From: Gemmatimonas sp.
Lineage (GTDB): Bacteria; Krumholzibacteriota; Krumholzibacteriia; LZORAL124-64-63
Direction of reading: 5' to 3'
Assembly: GCA_013824755.1 (NCBI GenBank)
Contig: PNOJ01000017.1
Span: forward strand, 1-33,453
Length of the DNA stretch: 33,453 nt
Positions within the stretch are counted from its first letter, which is position 1; each line of letters begins with the position of its first letter. Made by a program: the position numbers and the translations under genes. The notes beneath the pieces are model-generated. The model did not search any database. It saw only the letters and a program-made list of their open reading frames with translations, and was not told where the DNA came from. This document shows, in pieces, positions 8,522 to 17,531 of the stretch.

Positions 8522-10240
8522 TCAGCGGACCACGGGAGCGCCGGCGTCCGGCTTGGCCGCTTCCGCGACCTGGGCGTTCTCCCATTCGCGGGCGATGCGC
8601 AGCAGGTCGTCGAGGCTGCGGGCGCGCTTGAAGAGCTCCAGGACTTCCTTCAGCTGGACGTCGTCCTCGATGGCGACCTGGTAGGCGGCGAGCTGCCCGA
8701 ACTTGTGGCGCATCAGCTCGCGCCGGATCCCCTGCTCGATGTAGGGACGGTTGGCGGCCAGCAGCTCGTCGTCGAGCTTCAGGTCGTAGACACCGAGATA
8801 CTCCTCGATCTTCTCGCGCTTGCGCAGGTGCTCCTTGAAGGCCGCGAACATGGGGGCGTCGACCGTCAGGTCGCGCGGCACGTCGTGGTAGGCGGACCAC
8901 CAGGTGGCGAAGCTGAACAGCGCGCCGTCGCGCTCCAGCGCCACCTCGAAGTCGGCCAGGAAGGGCTGCTCGACCTCGATGTCCGGCGTGATGCCGCCGC
9001 CGCCGTAGACGACACGCCCGCTGTCGGTGGCGAACTTCTCCTTCTCGGCGCGCGGCAGGTCGAGCTCGACGTCGGGGGGGCCGTCGCGGGCGGGCTCCAG
9101 CGTCAGGTCGAGGTCGCTGTCGTCCTCGTGACGGTCCTTGTGGATGGAGCGGCCGCTGGGCGTGTAGTACTTGGCCGTGGTCAGCTTCAGGGCGCTGTCC
9201 TCGCTCAGGGGGAAGACGGTCTGGACCGACCCCTTGCCGAAGCTCGTCTTGCCGACGACCAGCGCGGCGTCGTGGTCCTGCACGGCGGCGGCGACGATCT
9301 CGCTGGCCGACGCCGAGGCGCCGTTGATCATGACGATCGTCGGCAGCCCCGCCGCGGCGTGGCGGTCCCGCTCGGCGTAGTAGCTGCGGTTCTGGTTGCG
9401 CAGGCGGCCCTTGGTGTAGACGATCAGCTCGTTGTGGTCCAGGAACAGCTCGCTGACGCCGTTGGCGGACTCCAGCAGGCCGCCCGGGTTCCAGCGCAGG
9501 TCCAGCACGAGGCCGCGCGCGTTCTGGGCGCGCAGCTCGGCGATCTTGTCGCGGATCTCGTCGGGCGTGGTGCGGGCGAAGCTCTGCACGCGGATGTAGC
9601 CGATGTCCCCCATCATGAAGGCGTAGGGCACGCTCTCGACCTCGATCACGGCGCGCGTGATGGTCAGCGGGAACGGGTCCTTGGTGCCTTCGCGCTGGAT
9701 GGTGATCGTGACCTGGGTGCCCGGCTCGCCGCGCAGCAGCTTCACGGCGTCGTCGCTGTCGAAGTCGAAGGTCGACTCGCCCTCGATCTCCACGATGCGG
9801 TCGCCGCCCTGGATGCCCATCAGGAAGGCGGGCGTGCCCTCGATCGGCGAGACGACGGTCGGGTAGTGGTCGCGGATGTTGATGGTGATGCCCAGCCCGC
9901 CGAACTCCCCCTCGGTGGACATCATGAGGTCCTCGTAGTTCTTCGGCGGCAGGTACTGCGAGTGCTCGTCGAGGTAGCCCATCATGCCGTTGATGCCGGC
10001 CTCGAGCAGCGCGTCGGCGTCGACGTCGTCGACGTAGTTGTAGAACACGCGCTCGTAGACGTTGCCCAGCGTCTGCAGGGCCTCGATGTAGCGCTGGCGG
10101 TCGGTGCCGCGCGGGCGCTCCAGGGTGCGCGTGGAATCCTGGGCGGCGGCGGGCGCCGCGAATGCGGCCAGGGAGACCAGGGCGACCAGGACCAGCAGGG
10201 GGCGCCGCAGGGCGGCGGAGTTGCGCGCAAGGGCCATCAT
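8522..10240 (-). CDS. S41 family C-terminal processing peptidase (CtpA/Prc-like) with PDZ domain
   Basis: Signal peptide; PDZ region GLGITINIRDHYPTVVSPIEGTPAFLMGIQGGDRIVEIEG; LDLRWNPGGLL; INGASASASEIVAAAVQDHDAALVVGKTSFGKGSVQTVFPL (Ser/Lys dyad region). Confidence 0.94.
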   Translation of the reverse strand: MMALARNSAALRRPLLVLVALVSLAAFAAPAAAQDSTRTLERPRGTDRQRYIEALQTLGNVYERVFYNYVDDVDADALLEAGINGMMGYLDEHSQYLPPKNYEDLMMSTEGEFGGLGITINIRDHYPTVVSPIEGTPAFLMGIQGGDRIVEIEGESTFDFDSDDAVKLLRGEPGTQVTITIQREGTKDPFPLTITRAVIEVESVPYAFMMGDIGYIRVQSFARTTPDEIRDKIAELRAQNARGLVLDLRWNPGGLLESANGVSELFLDHNELIVYTKGRLRNQNRSYYAERDRHAAAGLPTIVMINGASASASEIVAAAVQDHDAALVVGKTSFGKGSVQTVFPLSEDSALKLTTAKYYTPSGRSIHKDRHEDDSDLDLTLEPARDGPPDVELDLPRAEKEKFATDSGRVVYGGGGITPDIEVEQPFLADFEVALERDGALFSFATWWSAYHDVPRDLTVDAPMFAAFKEHLRKREKIEEYLGVYDLKLDDELLAANRPYIEQGIRRELMRHKFGQLAAYQVAIEDDVQLKEVLELFKRARSLDDLLRIAREWENAQVAEAAKPDAGAPVVR

Positions 10241-10308
10241 GCTCGACCGGCTTTCTCACGGGTGGCGGGCGACGGGACACCCCGGATTTCGGGCACATCC
10301 ATAAGCGA

Positions 10309-10959
10309 TTATAGTCCCATCAGCAAATCGTGTTCCAGACCGCGCAGGTGGGTGACGGCCTGCTCGAGCTGCCCGTCCGGCGGGGCGGTCGCGTCGAGCA
10401 CGCGGAAGCGGGGGTCGCCGGACCCGGCCATGGCGCGGTAGGCGTCGTAGACCCGTTCATGGAAGGCCGCCGATTCCCGTTCGAGGCGGTCGGGATCGCG
10501 GCCCCCGAACCGGCGGCGCCCGGCGGCCGGCGGCAGCAGGCAGAGCAGGGTCAGGTCCGGCGCCGCCCCGGCCAGCGCGAAGTCGTTCAGGGCGTCGACC
10601 CGCGCGCGGCCCAGTTCCCGGCCGGCGCCCTGGTAGGCGACCGACGCGTCGGCGTAGCGGTCGCAGAGCACGATCCGGCCGTCGGCGAGGGCGGGCAGCA
10701 CGACCTCGCGGACCAGCTGGGCCCGGCTGGCCACCATCAGCAGCAGTTCGGTCTCGGGACACAGCTCCGGCAGCGACGGGTCCAGCAGCACGGAACGGAT
10801 GCGCTCCCCGACGGGCGTGCCGCCCGGCTCGCGCGTCGTCAGGACCGGCCTGCCGAGCGCCTCGAGGCGCCCGGCCAGCCCGCGGATGAGCGTCGACTTG
10901 CCGCTGCCCTCGGGCCCCTCGAAGGTGACCAGCAGGCCCCGGCGGGCCGGGTCAGCCAC
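10309..10959 (-). CDS. tmk: Thymidylate kinase (dTMP kinase)
   Basis: LLVTFEGPEGSGKSTLIRGLAGRLEALGRPVLTTREPGGTPVGERIR...DRYADASVAYQGAGRELG. GTG start at 10959 overlaps the stop of the upstream gene. Confidence 0.93.
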   Translation of the reverse strand: MADPARRGLLVTFEGPEGSGKSTLIRGLAGRLEALGRPVLTTREPGGTPVGERIRSVLLDPSLPELCPETELLLMVASRAQLVREVVLPALADGRIVLCDRYADASVAYQGAGRELGRARVDALNDFALAGAAPDLTLLCLLPPAAGRRRFGGRDPDRLERESAAFHERVYDAYRAMAGSGDPRFRVLDATAPPDGQLEQAVTHLRGLEHDLLMGL

Positions 10960-11749
10960 GGTGGTGGAGGTCCGCGTAGGGGTCGTCGTCGTCGTCGGGC
11001 TCCCCGAGCCGGATTTCGCCGTCGGGATCGGGGCCCGACGCGGCCGGTTCCGCCTCGTCCCGGACACCCGTATCATCCGGCCCGTCGGTCCCGGCGGCGG
11101 ACGGCGAGGGTGCGGGCGCGGCCGCCCGCGACGGCCGCCGCGGCGCCGGGTGCGGCTCGTCGCCCAGGTCGCGGCTGACCGCGGCGATCCGCTGCAGCGT
11201 GGTGAAGAGGGTCGCGGCCGCCAGCAGGGCCAGCACCAGCTTCAGCACGTGGCGGCCGAGGATCATGCCGAGGATCAGCAGGACCATGCGCTCGGGGCGC
11301 TGCAGCCAGCCGCCCGTGCAGGTGACGCCGAGGCCCTCGGCGCGCGCTCGCGCGTAGCTGGTGGTCAGCGAACCGGTCAGGGCGAGGATCACCAGCAGCA
11401 CCGCGCCGGAGTCGGGCCAGGACAGGGCCTCCATGTAGAACCAGGCCAGCCCCGCGTAGACCGCCGCCTCGGACAGCCGGTCGAAGTTGGAGTCGAGGAA
11501 GGCGCCGCGCCGGCTGGCCCGCCCCTGCAGACGCGCCAGGTCGCCGTCCAGCATGTCGAACACCGAGCCGACGATCAGGACCAGGGCACCGAGGAAGAGC
11601 TGCCCGGCGGCCGTGATCCAGGCGGCGAAGACGGTGATCCCCAGACCCGCGAGCGACACCCCGTCGGGCGACACCCCGGCCCGATCCAGGGCGAGCACCA
11701 GGGGCCTGACCTTGTCGCGGGCCGCCGCCTTCAGTCCGATCCTGTCCAT
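10952..11749 (-). CDS. CDP-alcohol phosphatidyltransferase family protein
   Basis: Complete motif DMLDGDLARLQGRASRRGAFLDSNFD (D-x2-DG-x2-AR-x8-G-x3-D-x3-D) in a TM protein; acidic, proline-rich C-terminal tail. Confidence 0.9.
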   Translation of the reverse strand: MDRIGLKAAARDKVRPLVLALDRAGVSPDGVSLAGLGITVFAAWITAAGQLFLGALVLIVGSVFDMLDGDLARLQGRASRRGAFLDSNFDRLSEAAVYAGLAWFYMEALSWPDSGAVLLVILALTGSLTTSYARARAEGLGVTCTGGWLQRPERMVLLILGMILGRHVLKLVLALLAAATLFTTLQRIAAVSRDLGDEPHPAPRRPSRAAAPAPSPSAAGTDGPDDTGVRDEAEPAASGPDPDGEIRLGEPDDDDDPYADLHHRG

Positions 11750-11750
11750 C

Positions 11751-12515
11751 TCAGGCTCCTTCTTCCCCGGCGGGCCGGCCTCGGGCCAGCAGCACCAGTT
11801 CGCCCTTCAAGCGGGGGCCGTCCATCAGTGCCAGCAGTTCGGCGGCCGTGCCGCGCAGGGTCTCCTCGTGCACCTTCGTGATCTCGCGCGCGATCGCCAG
11901 CTCGCGGTCGGGCGCCACCTCGACCAGCGCGTCGAGCGTCTTGCGGATGCGGTGGCACGACTCGAGCATGACCACCGTGCCGCGCTCCGCCAGCGCTTCC
12001 TTCAGGAACGACCGCAGCTTCCCCGGCTTGCGCGGCGTGTAGCCCGTGAACAGGAAGCGGTCGGTCGGGAACCCCGACAGCACCAGCGCCGCCAGCACGC
12101 TCGAGGCGCCGGGCGCCACCGACCAGGGCAGGCCGGCCGCGCGCAGGCCCTGGACGATCAGGTAGCCCGGATCGGCCACCGCGGGCATGCCGGCGTCGCT
12201 GACCACGACCACGCGCTCGCCCTGGCGCACCCGTTCGACCACCCGCGGCGCCTGCCGCTCCTTGTTGTGGTCGTGGTACGGCTCCATGCGGGCGTGCAGG
12301 CCGTAGCGCGACAGCAGGCCCCGCGTGCGCCGCGTGTCCTCGGCGTAGACGATGTCGGCGTCGCGCAGCGCTCCGAGCGCGCGCAGGGTCACGTCGTCCA
12401 GGTTGCCGATCGGCGTCGCCACGAACAGGCACGAGCCCTCGGGCTCCGCGAGATCCGGGATCGCCACGGTGACGGGGCGCTCGGGCGTCTCCACCTCAGA
12501 AGCCGCCCGCGACAT
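11751..12515 (-). CDS. rsmI: 16S rRNA (cytidine(1402)-2'-O)-methyltransferase
   Basis: SCLFVATPIGNLDDVTLRALGALRDADIVYAEDTRRTRGLL...VVVSDAGMPAVADPGYLIVQ...PGASSVLAALVLSGFPTDRFLFTGY. Confidence 0.95.
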   Translation of the reverse strand: MSRAASEVETPERPVTVAIPDLAEPEGSCLFVATPIGNLDDVTLRALGALRDADIVYAEDTRRTRGLLSRYGLHARMEPYHDHNKERQAPRVVERVRQGERVVVVSDAGMPAVADPGYLIVQGLRAAGLPWSVAPGASSVLAALVLSGFPTDRFLFTGYTPRKPGKLRSFLKEALAERGTVVMLESCHRIRKTLDALVEVAPDRELAIAREITKVHEETLRGTAAELLALMDGPRLKGELVLLARGRPAGEEGA

Positions 12516-13317
12516 CGGGCAGGGGGCGGCCCGGGAAGGACGCGCTCGGCACCGGCAGCCATTTGAAGGCCTGCGCGCGGACGCGGGCGCGGACCGTGGC
12601 GACCAGTTCCGGCGCGAACCCCAGGGCCGAGAGCCGCCCATCGTCCAGGCCCAGATCCACCATGTGGTGCAGCAGGAGGTCGGCTTCCTCGTAGGTGAAA
12701 CCGAGTTCGCCCTCGTCGGTCTGGCCGGCCCACAGGTCGGCGCTCGGCGCCTTCTCGATGACCGGGGCCGGCAGGCCCAGGTGCCGCGCCAGCGCGCGGA
12801 CTTCGGCCTTGTAGAGATCGCCCAGCGGGTTCAGCCCGAAGGCCGCGTCCCCGTGCAGGGTGGCGTACCCCAGCAGGGTCTCGGTGCGGTTGCCGGTGCC
12901 CAGCACCAGCGTGCGGTCGCGCGCCGAGAGGTCGTACAGGACGATCATGCGGCAGCGCGCCATCACGTTCCCGCGGCGCAGGCTGGCCTCGGGCGGGACG
13001 TCGCGCAGGTAGGCGTCGGCGAGGTCGGTGATCTCGCGCCGCTCGGCGCGGATGCCCAGCCCCGCGGCCACCGCGACGGCGTCGGTCAGCGAATCGGGGC
13101 TGCTGGTGCGGTAGGGCAGGTAGACGCCGAGCACGGCCTCGGGCCCCAGGGCGCGCACCGCCAGGGCCGCGCTGACGGCCGAGTCGATCCCTCCCGAGAG
13201 GCCGATCACGACGCCGGCGGCGCCGGCAGCCGCGACGGTCGTGCGCAGGAACGCGACAGTCTCGCGCTCGGCGTGCGCCGCGGGGATCAGCCAGTCCCAG
13301 TCCGAAGCAGACGTCAT
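12496..13317 (-). CDS. nadE: NAD(+) synthetase (NH3-dependent type length)
   Basis: VIGLSGGIDSAVSAALAVRALG (PP-loop), GTGNRTETLLGYATLHGDAAFGLNPLGDLYKAEVRALARHLGLP, PSADLWAGQTDEGELGFTYEEAD. Confidence 0.94.
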   Translation of the reverse strand: MTSASDWDWLIPAAHAERETVAFLRTTVAAAGAAGVVIGLSGGIDSAVSAALAVRALGPEAVLGVYLPYRTSSPDSLTDAVAVAAGLGIRAERREITDLADAYLRDVPPEASLRRGNVMARCRMIVLYDLSARDRTLVLGTGNRTETLLGYATLHGDAAFGLNPLGDLYKAEVRALARHLGLPAPVIEKAPSADLWAGQTDEGELGFTYEEADLLLHHMVDLGLDDGRLSALGFAPELVATVRARVRAQAFKWLPVPSASFPGRPLPDVAGGF

Positions 13318-13329
13318 GCCCTTGCCTTG

Positions 13330-14358
13330 TTATGAAGATGGCGCGGGCTCGGGCGCGCGGTAGGCGTCCAGCGCGTCCTGCACCGCGAGGATCCCCGCGC
13401 GGTCGATCATGAGGTTCGGCACCAGGCGCACACGCCCGGCTCCGAACGCCACGGCCAGGACGCCGCACCCCAGCAGATGTTCGAGCAGGTGCCGTTCGTC
13501 GGCGACCTTCAGGATGACGATGTTCGTCTCGACCGGATGATCGAGCCTGAGGGCCGGGTTGTCCAGACCTTCGACCAGCAACCGGGCATGTTCGTGGTCC
13601 TGGGCGAGCCGCGGCAGGTTGTGGTCCAGGGCGTGCAGGCAGGCCGCGGCCAGGATCCCCACCTGGCGCATGCCGCCGCCGTAGAGCTTGCGGGCGCGCC
13701 GGGCCTCGCGGATCGCCGCGGCGCTGCCGGCCAGGACCGAGCCCACCGGCGCGCCGAGCCCCTTGGAGAAGCAGACGCTGACGGTGTCGGCCGGCGCGGC
13801 CAGTTCCGACAGGGCGGCGCCCGTCGCGGCGTGGACGTTCCAGAGCCGGGCCCCGTCCAGATGCAGCCGCAGGCCGCGGGCGTGCGCCTCGCGCCCGACC
13901 TCCACGACCTGCTCCTGCGGCAGGATGCGGCCGCCGGCCCGGTTGTGCGTGTTCTCGAGGCAGATCAGCGCCGGCCGGGCGGCGTGGTCGTCGTCGGGAT
14001 TCAGGACCGGCTGGATCGCAGACCACGGGAGCGCGCCGCGGTCGCCGGCCACGCAGGCCAGCAGCAGCCCGGAGAGCGCCGCCGGACCGCCCTGCTCGTA
14101 GCGGTAGATGTGGCACTCCGCCTCGCAGACCACCTGGTCGCCGGGGCGGGTCTGGATGCGCAGCGCGATCTGGTTGGCCATGGTGCCGCTGGGCACGAAG
14201 AGGGCCGCCTCCTTGCCCAGCAGCGCGGCGGTGCGCTCCTGCAGGCGGTTGACGGTCGGATCGTCGCCGAAGACGTCGTCCCCGACCTCGGCCTCGGCGA
14301 TCGCCCGGCGCATGCCGGCGTCGGGCCGGGTCACGGTATCGCTGCGCAGATCCAGCAT
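13330..14358 (-). CDS. ltaE: Low-specificity L-threonine aldolase
   Basis: [94 protein letters not shown]. Confidence 0.94.
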   Translation of the reverse strand: MLDLRSDTVTRPDAGMRRAIAEAEVGDDVFGDDPTVNRLQERTAALLGKEAALFVPSGTMANQIALRIQTRPGDQVVCEAECHIYRYEQGGPAALSGLLLACVAGDRGALPWSAIQPVLNPDDDHAARPALICLENTHNRAGGRILPQEQVVEVGREAHARGLRLHLDGARLWNVHAATGAALSELAAPADTVSVCFSKGLGAPVGSVLAGSAAAIREARRARKLYGGGMRQVGILAAACLHALDHNLPRLAQDHEHARLLVEGLDNPALRLDHPVETNIVILKVADERHLLEHLLGCGVLAVAFGAGRVRLVPNLMIDRAGILAVQDALDAYRAPEPAPSS

Positions 14359-14385
14359 GGGGCACCTCCGGGGCGGGACAGGCGA

Positions 14386-14416
14386 CCGGCCTCCCCGCGA
14401 CGGGCGGGAAGGCCGG
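14386..14416 (-). terminator. Hairpin downstream of HU gene (putative terminator, no clear U-tract)
   Basis: Minus strand CCGGCCTTCCCGC-CCGTC-GCGGGGAGGCCGG: 13-bp stem (one G-T), 5-nt loop, about 35 bp after the HU stop. Confidence 0.6.
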
Positions 14417-14451
14417 ATCGAACTTGCGGCTGCCGCATCGGGCGCGCGGGT

Positions 14452-14733
14452 TCAGGAGTGGTGGGCCACCTTGTCCTTGAGCATCTTCGAGACCTTGAAG
14501 ATCGGCACGCGGCGCGACGGCACGGGCACGGCGTCCCCCGTGCGGGGGTTGCGGGCCATGCGCTCCTTGCGCTCCTTCACCTTGAAGGTGCCGAAGCCCC
14601 GGATCTCGAGGTGACGGCCCTGGGAAAGCAGGTCACTCACCTGCTCCAGGAAGAGGTCCACCGTCTCCCCCACTTCCTTCTTGGTCAGACCCGTCTTCTG
14701 AGCGATATCCTCGACAATATCCGCCTTGGTCAT
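14452..14733 (-). CDS. HU/IHF family DNA-binding protein
   Basis: MTKADIVEDIAQKTGLTKKEVGETVDLFLEQVSDLLSQGRHLEIRGFGTFKVKERKERMARNPRTGDAVPVPSRRVPIFKVSKMLKDKV; strong RBS (AAAGGGGGG) before ATG 14733. Confidence 0.95.
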   Translation of the reverse strand: MTKADIVEDIAQKTGLTKKEVGETVDLFLEQVSDLLSQGRHLEIRGFGTFKVKERKERMARNPRTGDAVPVPSRRVPIFKVSKMLKDKVAHHS

Positions 14734-14809
14734 CAGGTCCCCCCTTTCCCGCTGAGCTGTCGGCGCGGCATCGTCCCCCAGCGATGGCTGACGCTGCGGC
14801 ACCGGGCTC

Positions 14810-14838
14810 ATCGTCCCGCTTAACTTCCTTGGTGTCAA
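14810..14838 (-). promoter_or_regulatory. Putative sigma-70-type promoter of HU gene (TTGACA-17 bp-GACGAT)
   Basis: Consensus TTGACA at 14838-14833 on the minus strand, 17-bp spacer, weak -10 at 14815-14810. Confidence 0.4.
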
Positions 14839-15033
14839 GGACATTTCAGAAATCCGCAGGATGCAAACTGCACGGCGGGCCGCCGCGGACCATGCAAGAC
14901 CCGGCCCGGCGGACCCCCGCCGGACATCACGGGAAAGTCCGGGATAGCCCGGGCACCGATGGGACCCTTCGCAACCTCACTAACCCCAAGGAATTACCAC
15001 CCCGCCGCTCCCGAACCGCACCGCGGGCAGCGC

Positions 15034-15049
15034 TGGCACCCCCCTTGCA
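15034..15049 (+). promoter_or_regulatory. Sigma-54 (RpoN) -24/-12 promoter upstream of lipoprotein gene
   Basis: TGGCACCCCCCTTGCA: GG and GC dinucleotides with exact 10-nt spacing, close match to TGGCAC-N5-TTGCW; in the intergenic region, correctly oriented. Confidence 0.7.
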
Positions 15050-15149
15050 GCGGCCGCCCCTGCGAATACGACCGTAACCGGAGCAGATCCTGTCGCGCTT
15101 TGGCGCGCCGCCTCCGGTCTCGAACGTGGCTGGGCAAGGAGGAACCAAG

Positions 15150-15572
15150 GTGGCAGGCAAGACGAAGTTGATGCTCACGGGGCTGTGGTGCTTGGCGGTG
15201 CTGGCCGGTTGCGGCGGCGGCGACGTGACGAGCCCGCCCAACGCCGTCGACACGGCGCCCCCTGCGGTTCCCGTGGACATCCAGGGCGAGATCATCGAGG
15301 CCCAGGTGATCGTGCACTGGGCGCCGAACACCACCGACGCGGACCTGGTCGGCTACATGGTCTACCGCGCCAACGGCACGCGGGTCGCGACCATGTGCCC
15401 GGCCCCGATCGACCAGACCTGGTACGTCGACGAGAACCCGATGGTCGGCGAGAACGTCTACCGCGTCTCGGCCGTCGACGCGAACGACAACCAGAGCGCG
15501 ATGGCGACGGTGACCGTCACGGTCGACGACAGCCCCACCCAGGGCTACGACCTCGCCAGCCTCGACTACTGA
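15150..15572 (+). CDS. Small lipoprotein with fibronectin type III-like domain
   Basis: GTG start with RBS AAGGAGG; lipobox LAVLAGC followed by GGGDVTSPPNA; FnIII-like APPAVPVDIQGEIIEAQVIVHWAPNTTDADLVGYMVYRA...YRVSAVDANDNQS. Confidence 0.8.
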   Translation: MAGKTKLMLTGLWCLAVLAGCGGGDVTSPPNAVDTAPPAVPVDIQGEIIEAQVIVHWAPNTTDADLVGYMVYRANGTRVATMCPAPIDQTWYVDENPMVGENVYRVSAVDANDNQSAMATVTVTVDDSPTQGYDLASLDY

Positions 15573-15596
15573 TCCTCGGCGACGACGCCCTGCGAT

Positions 15597-15646
15597 CCGG
15601 ACGCGACGCCGGAGTCCCCCCGGGATTCCGGCGTCGGCGCGTCCGG
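15597..15646. terminator. Strong bidirectional hairpin between convergent genes
   Basis: CCGGACGCGACGCCGGAGTCCC / GGGATTCCGGCGTC-GGC-GCGTCCGG: 22-bp stem with one wobble and a 3-nt bulge, between convergent stops at 15572 and 15672. Confidence 0.75.
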
Positions 15647-15671
15647 CGGTCCCCGTCGACCGGCGAGGCGG

Positions 15672-16343
15672 TCAGGACAGCAGGCCGCCCACGGCCAGCG
15701 CCACCTCCAGGTACCAGCCCCCGACCACGGACACGCCTCGGCCCAGGAACCCGCCCAGGCCCGCGTACATCAGCACCAGCACCAGCAGGAAGCCGTAGGG
15801 CCGCAGTCGCTCGTACGAGGCGCGCGCGTCGCCGCGCAGGGCCAGGCGCATGATCCAGCTGCCGTCCAGGGGCGGCAGGGGGATCAGGTTGAACAGGGCC
15901 AGCAACACGTTGAGGCTGACTCCCCACTGGCAGAGCAGCCGCAGGAAGGCGCCGACGTCGCCCCCGGCCAGGGTGGCCAGCGGTCCGCCGTGGCCGCCGG
16001 CCAGCGTCAACCCGAGGCCGATGGCGAAGATGGCCGCCAGCACGAGGTTGCTGACCGGCCCGGCGGCCGCGATCAGGGCCTGGTCGCGCAGGGGGCTGGC
16101 GAGGCGGCGCTCGTCCACGGGCACGGGCTTGGCCCAGCCGAAGATCATGCCGCCCGGCAGCAGGGCCATCACCAGCGGCACGATGATCGTGCCGACGGGG
16201 TCGATGTGGGCGATCGGGTTCAGCGAGACCCGTCCCAGGCGCTGCGCCGTGTCGTCCCCCAGCTTCAGGGCCGCCCGCGCGTGGGCGAACTCGTGGAAGG
16301 TGAGGGAGAACAACAGCACCAGGATCGCGATCGGTGTGTGCAT
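15672..16343 (-). CDS. Site-2 protease (M50) family membrane metalloprotease
   Basis: MHTPIAILVLLFSLTFHEFAHARAALKLGDDTAQRLGRVSLNPIAHIDPVGTIIVPLVMAL (HExxH) and NLIPLPPLDGS (second metal site). Confidence 0.93.
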   Translation of the reverse strand: MHTPIAILVLLFSLTFHEFAHARAALKLGDDTAQRLGRVSLNPIAHIDPVGTIIVPLVMALLPGGMIFGWAKPVPVDERRLASPLRDQALIAAAGPVSNLVLAAIFAIGLGLTLAGGHGGPLATLAGGDVGAFLRLLCQWGVSLNVLLALFNLIPLPPLDGSWIMRLALRGDARASYERLRPYGFLLVLVLMYAGLGGFLGRGVSVVGGWYLEVALAVGGLLS

Positions 16344-16345
16344 GC

Positions 16346-17479
16346 CTAACCCCTGGTTGGGCCGGTCCGCGGGGGCAGGTGCCGCCAGCGATCCCAGACG
16401 GTGTCGGTATCCAGCGCCTCGAGGCGCCCTTGCGTGCCGCGCAGACAGACCACTTCCGGAGCCTGGGGACCCCAGAGGTCCGGATCGGTGGGGCCGAACA
16501 GGGCCAGGGTCGGCGTCCCCACCGCGCCGGCCACGTGCATCAGGCCGGTGTCGTTGCAGAGGAAGCGCTCGGCCCGCGCCAGCAGCGCCGCGCAGACCCC
16601 GACCGTGACCGGCGGGTTGAGCGGCGGCGGCGCCAGCCCCAGCGGCGCCAGCAGTCCGGCCGTCGCCGACGTGAAATCCGCCAGCGCCGGGCCGTCGGCA
16701 GGCCCCTGCAGGACCAGGACCCGGCGGCCCTCGCGCACCGCCCGGGCGGCCACCTCGGCGAACCGGGAGGCCGGCCACCGGTTCTGCGTCTTGCCGGCGC
16801 CGGGATGCAGGATCCAGAGCCCGCCCGCGCCGGGGACAAGATCGTCGATCCCGTGCGCGGCCGCCTCCTCCGCCGCCGACGGCACCACCACGGTGCGGCG
16901 GTCCTCGGCGACGATCCCGATGGCTTCCAGCGGCGCGAGGTTGTGGTCGACGGCGTGGCGGTCGAGCTCGGGACGCGACGGCATGACCAGCGAGTAGGCA
17001 TGACGGCTGATGTCGTAGCCGTACGGGAGGCTGTCGCCCCCGATCAGCAGCGGTGCGCCGCTGGCGGCGGCGAGCGCGGCGCTGGTCACCGAGTAGGAGA
17101 CCGAGTTCAGGACGAAGGCCGCGTCGGGCCGGAACCGGCGCAGCTCGCCGACGAAGCGCAGCAGGGGCGCCGGCCTCGTGCAGGCCCGCTTGTCGAAGAC
17201 CAGCACCCGGTCGAGGTCGGGGTTGTGCAGCACGACGTCCCGGTTGACCGGCGCGCAGACCAGGACGATCTCGGCCCGCGGGAAGGCCCGCCTCAGGGCG
17301 CGCAGGGCCGGCGTCGCGCAGACCATGTCGCCCATCTGGTTGTGCTGGCGCACCACCAGGATCCGGCGCGGCGGGTCGGCGAACAGCTCCTGCGGCGTCA
17401 CCGGGCGGCGGCGGCACAACCGCGCCAACGCGCCTGAAACAACCCTTTTGAAGCCTTTTCGGATGGAATGCTCCTTCAA
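16346..17479 (-). CDS. Glycosyltransferase family 9 (heptosyltransferase-like)
   Basis: RRILVVRQHNQMGDMVCATPALRALRRAFPRAEIVLVCAP...WILHPGAGKTQNRWPASRFAEVAARA...FLCNDTGLMHVAGAVGTPTLALFGPTDPDLWGP. Start uncertain: TTG at 17479 preceded by AGGAGG is favoured over the longer ORF (to 17593). Confidence 0.9.
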   Translation of the reverse strand: MKEHSIRKGFKRVVSGALARLCRRRPVTPQELFADPPRRILVVRQHNQMGDMVCATPALRALRRAFPRAEIVLVCAPVNRDVVLHNPDLDRVLVFDKRACTRPAPLLRFVGELRRFRPDAAFVLNSVSYSVTSAALAAASGAPLLIGGDSLPYGYDISRHAYSLVMPSRPELDRHAVDHNLAPLEAIGIVAEDRRTVVVPSAAEEAAAHGIDDLVPGAGGLWILHPGAGKTQNRWPASRFAEVAARAVREGRRVLVLQGPADGPALADFTSATAGLLAPLGLAPPPLNPPVTVGVCAALLARAERFLCNDTGLMHVAGAVGTPTLALFGPTDPDLWGPQAPEVVCLRGTQGRLEALDTDTVWDRWRHLPPRTGPTRG

Positions 17480-17531
17480 CGGCCCTCCTGGCACCCCGGT
17501 TGCATCCCCACCGCTCCGGAGGTTCCCGAAC

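Noticed and set aside
8705-10441. 578-aa plus-strand ORF
   Set aside because: Antisense to the S41 peptidase gene; no family motif.
10978-11000. GTC trinucleotide run
   Set aside because: Encodes the Asp run in the phosphatidyltransferase tail; simple coding repeat, not evidence for a regulatory or phase-variable element.
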